From JAKRSD01 sp964473995 (GTDB lineage: Bacteria > Bacteroidota > Bacteroidia > CAIKAF01), in contig CAYYRB010000054.1 of the NCBI GenBank assembly GCA_964473995.1, forward strand, positions 1 through 17,062: a stretch of 17,062 bases of DNA. Reading direction: 5' to 3'. The position numbers and the translations under genes are program-made. The notes beneath the pieces were generated by a model. That model worked only from the letters and a program-made list of their open reading frames with translations. It had not been told where the DNA came from and did not search any database. Positions within the stretch are counted from its first letter, which is position 1. Each line of letters begins with the position of its first letter. Below, piece after piece: positions 13,117-17,062 of this stretch.

Positions 13117-14682
13117 TTAAAACAGGATGCGCCCAAGCCTTACATAATTGTTTTTCGGTACGGCGGATATGATGATTTCGCCGTTGCGCATCTGTCCGTT
13201 GAATTTGGGCCGCAAAATCAGCTTGCTTTCCTTGTTGTTGAAGAGCGGTTCTTTGATATACGTCCCGTCCGGGTTAAGTTTTACGTGCACCGCCATAGCT
13301 GCCGAAGGTCTGGTCATGATTTTAAATTCGCGCGGTTTATCCAGCTGAATGTTTTTGGGATGATCGTTGTACACAAAATGCAGTCCGCCATCCGAAACAG
13401 CTAAGGCGTATGAAGAGTAGAACCCCTCATCGTTGATGGAAAATTGAAATTTGGGAATCACGGTGTTCCAAAGGATTTCGCCGGTTTCGGCAATTTTAAA
13501 GACCACGATGCTGTTGTAATGATAGTAGTAATTGCAGCTGATGAACCCGCGTCCGTCGCGCCCGCATACCTCACTCATAAGGTATTGTTCTGATATAACA
13601 TACAAACCGCCGTCCGGAGCGGGAATCGTGTGATCCATATTAAAACCGGGAAGACCGTTTCCCCGGCTGAATTTTTTTTCATTGATAAAATCAAGCACGA
13701 GTGTTTTGTCAAAAGGCCTGGTGGATTGGGAAATCACCCGACGCTGATGACGATCTACCGACATGAAAAAAGTACCCTGCACCCCCTCGCGGCCCTGTAT
13801 GGCATAAAATCCCGAGATCAGTATTTTACCTTCGGCGGTAAGCATAAAATCCACGTCGGAGAGCAGTTTATTTTCCGCATTAATTTCATATTCGCTGAAT
13901 CCGGCACTATCCCCCGCCGGGAAATCAATTAATGTATAGTAAAAGTCGGGTTCTGCCGTGATAAATTCTTTTTGTTCGCGTTCGATGCGGGCCAGGAGAA
14001 TCACACCGCCTTCATTGTCGGGTGCATAGCGGGCAATCTCGAAATTCTTGTCCTTGTAGGGAAGTAATACCGATTGACCGGTCAGCGGATTGAATTGAGT
14101 ATCGAACAGTTTTAAATCAAGCCGTGCATTTTCCTTTTTTCGGTAAGGCTTTTTTCGCAGCACCATCAGTTTGAGTCCGTCGGGCGAGAGAATGAATTCA
14201 AATCCTCCGGTATTGTAGCGGCGCGCATCTTCAATCCGGTCCAACTCGATTAAGCCGGTCTGCACCCCCCGGGAGGGCGAAAAAGTAGCCGCAAAGGCGA
14301 TGTTGTTGTCGTTGCTTTTGTCGTATGCAGAGAGAAATACCGTAATCTCACCGTTAAACATCAACACTTTTTCGAACTGGGGAATCAATTCTTTTCCCTC
14401 CAAGGCAATACGTGCATCCTTTAACAATAGGGGGAAGGAGCTTTCGGCAGTTAAATTCGCTGAGGAAAATTTCTCTGCATAAAAACCGTCTCCGCCGAAT
14501 ACTTCGGAACGTACTTTCAATAGAAAAAGAGAGCTGTCCGCTTCACATAAAATGCCCGAATAAAAATCCCCCGACTTCAGCCGCCGATCTTCGCCCCAAC
14601 TGATCCGCGACTGTGCGAAACTTGTTACTGCGGCTGCCAATAAAAATAATATCGCCGCCCCTGCTCCTTTACTTTTGATCAT
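13117..14682 (-). CDS. Secreted protein of unknown function, probably beta-propeller-like
   Basis: I do not recognise a family. The 521-residue product begins with a signal peptide (MIKSKGAGAAILFLLAAAVT, cleaved near FAQS). It then runs as short beta-strand segments with recurring turns such as SPDGLKLMVL, DNEGGVILLARI, TAEGKILISGFY, APDGGLYVISEQY and SDGGLHFVYND. These DGG/GK turn motifs about 60-70 residues apart suggest a propeller. No PNP-type or CHU_C T9SS tail is seen, so it may stay in the periplasm or be anchored otherwise. The ATG at 14682 is chosen because everything upstream in this frame is antisense to upp and lacks a signal peptide. It faces upp across a 132-bp divergent promoter region. 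Confidence 0.8.
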   Translation of the reverse strand: MIKSKGAGAAILFLLAAAVTSFAQSRISWGEDRRLKSGDFYSGILCEADSSLFLLKVRSEVFGGDGFYAEKFSSANLTAESSFPLLLKDARIALEGKELIPQFEKVLMFNGEITVFLSAYDKSNDNNIAFAATFSPSRGVQTGLIELDRIEDARRYNTGGFEFILSPDGLKLMVLRKKPYRKKENARLDLKLFDTQFNPLTGQSVLLPYKDKNFEIARYAPDNEGGVILLARIEREQKEFITAEPDFYYTLIDFPAGDSAGFSEYEINAENKLLSDVDFMLTAEGKILISGFYAIQGREGVQGTFFMSVDRHQRRVISQSTRPFDKTLVLDFINEKKFSRGNGLPGFNMDHTIPAPDGGLYVISEQYLMSEVCGRDGRGFISCNYYYHYNSIVVFKIAETGEILWNTVIPKFQFSINDEGFYSSYALAVSDGGLHFVYNDHPKNIQLDKPREFKIMTRPSAAMAVHVKLNPDGTYIKEPLFNNKESKLILRPKFNGQMRNGEIIISAVPKNNYVRLGRILF

Positions 14683-14700
14683 TCCTTTCAAGTGTGCACA

Positions 14701-14708
14701 TAAAGGTA
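14701..14708 (-). promoter_or_regulatory. Possible -7 element of the secreted-protein gene
   Basis: On the minus strand this reads TACCTTTA, one mismatch from TAnnTTTG, 18 nt before the ATG at 14682. No well-spaced -33 element is seen, so this is a weak call. Confidence 0.35.
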
Positions 14709-14760
14709 ACAAATATTGCGTTGGTCTTGATCCCCGAAAGGGTGGACATCCATCTTGAAT

Positions 14761-14792
14761 TTTGCAGGCTTGCCGAAAACTGCGTACTTTTA
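14761..14792 (+). promoter_or_regulatory. Promoter of the upp unit
   Basis: TTTG (14761-14764), a 20-nt spacer and TACTTTTA (14785-14792) match the Bacteroidota consensus with a single mismatch in the last base. It is followed by a leader of about 18 nt to the upp ATG. Confidence 0.6.
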
Positions 14793-14814
14793 ACGCGTAA
14801 AAATTGATCGTACC

Positions 14815-15465
14815 ATGGTTCATCATATAGGAGAACGCAATTCTGTTTTTAATGAGTTCATTGCTCAAATGCGCGACGTGGAAATACACCGTGATCGCAT
14901 GCGGTTTCGGCGAAATTTGGAAAGAATCGGTGAAATCATGGCCTATGAAGTGAGCAAAAAATTGAATTATGCGCCCAAAAGCGTACAGACGCCGCTTGGC
15001 ATTTCCGAGTGCGGACAAATAGCCGATTCGCTCGTGCTCGCCACCATCCTGCGTGCGGGGCTGCCTTTGCATCAGGGTATGCTCAACTATTTTGACGCAG
15101 CCGACAACTGCTTTATTTCCGCTTACCGCAAGCATCATCAAAACGGCACATTTGAAATTAAAATTGAGTACATGAGCTGTCCCGATCTGACCGGGAAAGT
15201 GCTTATTCTCTGTGATCCCATGTTGGCCACCGGGCAGTCCATGGTGTTGGCCTATCAGGCTATTGCCGAAAGGGCCGGAAAACCTTCGGCCGTGCATACG
15301 GTTGCAGCTTTGGCCAGCGAAACGGGGGTGGAATATACCCGCCGGCACATGCCCGAAAATACCACCATCTGGGTGGGCGCCATAGATCCTGAACTCAACG
15401 CAAAGTCTTACATCGTTCCCGGACTGGGCGATGCGGGCGATTTGGCCTTCGGCGAAAAAATGTAA
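14815..15465 (+). CDS. upp: Uracil phosphoribosyltransferase
   Basis: Upp salvages uracil by joining it to PRPP to give UMP in the cytosol. The 216-residue product has the PRPP-binding loop VLILCDPMLATGQSM (129-143), the ILRAGLPLHQGM segment (78-89) and the C-terminal uracil-binding YIVPGLGDAGDLAFG (199-213). Together these are diagnostic for the family, and length is normal. The gene has its own promoter. Its stop is followed after 11 nt by a small membrane-protein gene and then a yjjG-like nucleotidase gene, giving a tight three-gene unit. Confidence 0.95.
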   Translation: MVHHIGERNSVFNEFIAQMRDVEIHRDRMRFRRNLERIGEIMAYEVSKKLNYAPKSVQTPLGISECGQIADSLVLATILRAGLPLHQGMLNYFDAADNCFISAYRKHHQNGTFEIKIEYMSCPDLTGKVLILCDPMLATGQSMVLAYQAIAERAGKPSAVHTVAALASETGVEYTRRHMPENTTIWVGAIDPELNAKSYIVPGLGDAGDLAFGEKM

Positions 15466-15476
15466 TACCTGAAAAA

Positions 15477-15929
15477 ATGGCTGAAAAGTGGATCGGTTTG
15501 CTTACCGGACTTTTATTCTGTTCGGTTAAGTTCGGCATCGCCTTTTTGCCTACCGTCCGTTTGCACCAGTTTACCTTTTTGGAATCGCTCGCGTTCGGAC
15601 TCACTGCCGGCTTCGTAGGTAATTTGATCTTTATTTATGCGGGCGAACTGCTGGATCGCTTGTTCACGGCCATAGGCAAATGGCTGCGTCGAGGAAAGCC
15701 TAAAAAAGTAAAAAAGAAATTCACCCCAAATACCCGCAGACTCGTGACGGTGAAAAGTAGGTACGGACTTATCGGCATTGCCCTGCTTACGCCCATGTTT
15801 CTGAGCATTCCGGTGGGTGCTTTTTTATCCGTACGGTACTTTCACAACAAGAAAAAAATCCTGCTGTATCAGATGGCGTCCATCACCATTTGGACTTTGT
15901 TATTATCCTCCGTCAATCTTTTATTTTAG
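15477..15929 (+). CDS. Small four-helix membrane protein, possibly Sm_multidrug_ex-like
   Basis: The 150-residue product has hydrophobic helices at about 5-25, 33-55, 95-118 and 127-149. A strongly basic loop between helices 2 and 3 (RRGKPKKVKKKF, 71-82) is likely cytoplasmic. The segment SRYGLIGIALLTPMFLSIPVG (split 94-114) resembles the RYG...TP/IP...G helix of small multidrug-export/DedA-like membrane proteins, but the likeness is too weak to assign. It is 11 nt after upp and 4 nt before the yjjG-like start, so it is surely co-transcribed with them. A role in moving a pyrimidine compound is possible but not shown. Confidence 0.72.
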   Translation: MAEKWIGLLTGLLFCSVKFGIAFLPTVRLHQFTFLESLAFGLTAGFVGNLIFIYAGELLDRLFTAIGKWLRRGKPKKVKKKFTPNTRRLVTVKSRYGLIGIALLTPMFLSIPVGAFLSVRYFHNKKKILLYQMASITIWTLLLSSVNLLF

Positions 15930-15933
15930 GCCT

Positions 15934-16650
15934 TTGTATTCCGATATCCGCCATCTGTTTTTTGATCTGGACCGCACCCTTTGGGATTTTGAAACCAATT
16001 CCCGGGAAGCGCTTTCCGAAATTTTTCAGGAGTGGAAATTGGCGGAACGGGGCGTGGGCAGCCTGGAGGCTTTTTTGCAGGCCTACATCAGCAACAACGA
16101 TTTGTGTTGGGATTTGTACCGAAAAAACCTCATTTCGAAAGCCGATCTGCGGACCAGGCGTTTTTCGCTTACCCTGGCTTCGTTCGACCTGGAGGACGAA
16201 CCGCTGGCCGAGGCACTGGGTGATGCGTATGTAGTTCGATCACCGCAAAAAACGGCGCTGTTTCCCGGCACGCATGAAACGTTGGAAGCCTTATCGGCAC
16301 GGTATGTACTGCACATCATCACCAACGGATTTGAGGAGGTGCAGCATGTGAAACTGGCATCCACCGGACTGAAAGAATACTTCAGGCAGGTGATCACCAG
16401 CGAGATGGCGGGAAGCAAGAAGCCCGATCCGGCCATTTTTGATTTTGCCTTAAAAAAGGCCGGTGCTGCTCCTTTCCAGAGTATGATGATCGGCGATGAT
16501 CCGGCGGTAGATGTGCTGGGGGCCATAGAGTCCGGCATGGCGGGCGTATTGTTTGATCCGGAGGGCATTCATGCCAAGGATTCCCGTTTTCTTGCGATTA
16601 AGCGGTTGGATGAATTGAAGGGGATGCTGGGGGTTGGTTGCCAGGGTTGA
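15934..16650 (+). CDS. YjjG-like HAD nucleotidase (noncanonical pyrimidine nucleotidase family), TTG start
   Basis: The 238-residue HAD hydrolase carries all four motifs: nucleophile FFDLDRTLWDF (9-19), ITNGF (129-133), the lysine in SKKPDPAIF (161-169) and the acidic GDDPAVDV (187-194). The opening HLFFDLDRTLWDF and the sequence EVQHVKLASTGL are typical of the YjjG/YfnB group. That group removes phosphate from noncanonical pyrimidine nucleotides and dUMP/dTMP as a house-cleaning activity. The start is TTG at 15934, 4 nt after the previous stop. Other in-frame starts upstream lie deep inside the membrane-protein gene and add residues without family likeness. The neighbourhood with upp fits a pyrimidine nucleotide role. 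Confidence 0.85.
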   Translation: MYSDIRHLFFDLDRTLWDFETNSREALSEIFQEWKLAERGVGSLEAFLQAYISNNDLCWDLYRKNLISKADLRTRRFSLTLASFDLEDEPLAEALGDAYVVRSPQKTALFPGTHETLEALSARYVLHIITNGFEEVQHVKLASTGLKEYFRQVITSEMAGSKKPDPAIFDFALKKAGAAPFQSMMIGDDPAVDVLGAIESGMAGVLFDPEGIHAKDSRFLAIKRLDELKGMLGVGCQG

Positions 16651-16714
16651 ACCGGCATGAAAAAACCCACCCGGTAAAGGGCAGCTTTTTGTGATGTAAG
16701 GGTTTATGAACAGT

Positions 16715-17062
16715 TTAATTTTTTACCATCCGTTTGGTTTCCACGGGTTTTCCGTCCACGTAGAGGGTGTAGGAATAAATGCCCGAGGCCAAGGTTACGG
16801 TATCGGCCAACACGGAGAACTCTCCACGGTCAAACAACAGCATGGTTTGAATCACTCTTCCTTCGTTTGAATAGAATATAATTTCGGCTTTTCCTACCGA
16901 AACAGGCAGGAACACCGGAATGCGGGTTTGCACGTCAAACGGGTTGGGAATATTCTGTCCCAGACGCGGAGCGTCTTCGGTGTGAAGCCTCACGGGAACC
17001 ATCCGTGGAGGCCATGCCCGTACCGGTTTGGTTGGAAAGCTGCAACCACGTGCCCACGGCAT
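16715..17062 (-). CDS. 3' end of a secreted T9SS cargo protein (partial), with apparent frame switch near the edge
   Basis: The C-terminal part reads LGQNIPNPFDVQTRIPVFLP, then EIIFYSNEGRVIQ, GIYSYTLYVDGKPVETKRMV and a TAA. This is the classic Bacteroidota type A sorting tail, common in tail-fibre-like and adhesin-like cargo. Upstream of about 16990 this frame turns Pro/Arg/Trp-rich and does not look like protein. In the same stretch a second frame (codons starting at 17060) reads TWLQLSNQTGTGMASTDG, which does. One extra base between about 16998 and 16965 would join the two frames. The gene may therefore be frameshifted, truncated by a deletion, or affected by a sequencing error. The 5' part is outside the window. 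Confidence 0.7.
   Translation of the reverse strand: MPWARGCSFPTKPVRAWPPRMVPVRLHTEDAPRLGQNIPNPFDVQTRIPVFLPVSVGKAEIIFYSNEGRVIQTMLLFDRGEFSVLADTVTLASGIYSYTLYVDGKPVETKRMVKN

Noticed and set aside
14683..15348. N-terminal extension of the secreted-protein frame across upp
   Set aside because: The extra ~220 residues are antisense to upp, and the signal peptide begins at the ATG at 14682.
16653..16690. Possible terminator hairpin after the yjjG-like gene (ACCGG ... CCGGT, then a T-run)
   Set aside because: The stem is only 5 bp with a 15-nt loop and the T-run is not adjacent, so it does not support a terminator call.
16715..17062. Prophage tail-fibre gene suggested by the adhesin-like sequence before the T9SS tail
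   Set aside because: The end of the protein is a bacterial T9SS sorting tail, and no other phage gene is in the window.

Overview
The window looks like an ordinary chromosomal segment of a free-living Bacteroidota (Bacteroidetes) species of moderate G+C content. Three things point there. (i) Several secreted proteins end in type IX secretion system (T9SS) C-terminal domains: type A tails at both window edges and in the gene at 10161-10895, and a gliding-motility (CHU_C, type B) tail in the giant gene at 5398-9288. (ii) Many promoters match the Bacteroidota -7 element TAnnTTTG. (iii) Clear Shine-Dalgarno sequences are absent. No CRISPR array, insertion sequence, integrase, plasmid or phage replication gene was seen.

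Left part (1-3885): the 3' end of a T9SS cargo gene converges on purK (purine biosynthesis, minus strand). purK is divergent from icd, a eukaryote-type NADP isocitrate dehydrogenase. The 221-bp region between them holds a REP-like palindrome and both promoters. icd ends in a clear intrinsic terminator. A tRNA-Leu(CAA) with its own promoter and terminator follows, then aat (leucyl/phenylalanyl-tRNA-protein transferase).

Middle part (3868-10895, minus strand): a likely three-gene unit runs leftward. It comprises a single-pass membrane protein with a long acidic tail, a ~1300-residue beta-propeller/PKD/Ig-repeat protein with a CHU_C tail, and a phytoene-desaturase/RetSat-like FAD oxidoreductase that starts 3 nt after the giant gene's stop. 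The oxidoreductase overlaps aat tail to tail by 18 bp in a near-palindrome. Upstream lies a small secreted T9SS type A protein with its own promoter and terminator.

Right part (10998-17062): an AlkB-type membrane di-iron hydroxylase is followed by a Ppx/GppA phosphatase with a TTG start. They converge on an uncharacterised secreted protein (minus strand). A divergent promoter region then leads to upp - four-helix membrane protein - yjjG-like nucleotidase, a tight unit with a pyrimidine salvage/housekeeping theme. The window ends in the 3' part of another T9SS cargo gene on the minus strand, which seems to switch reading frame near the edge.

No convincing wholly new system was found. The best leads are the repeated promoter-to-ATG geometry that predicts leaderless mRNAs, the palindromic aat/oxidoreductase overlap, the membrane protein/giant adhesin/oxidoreductase unit, the upp-yjjG unit and the frame switch at the right edge. 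Coding density is high and no gene-free stretch exceeds 300 bases.
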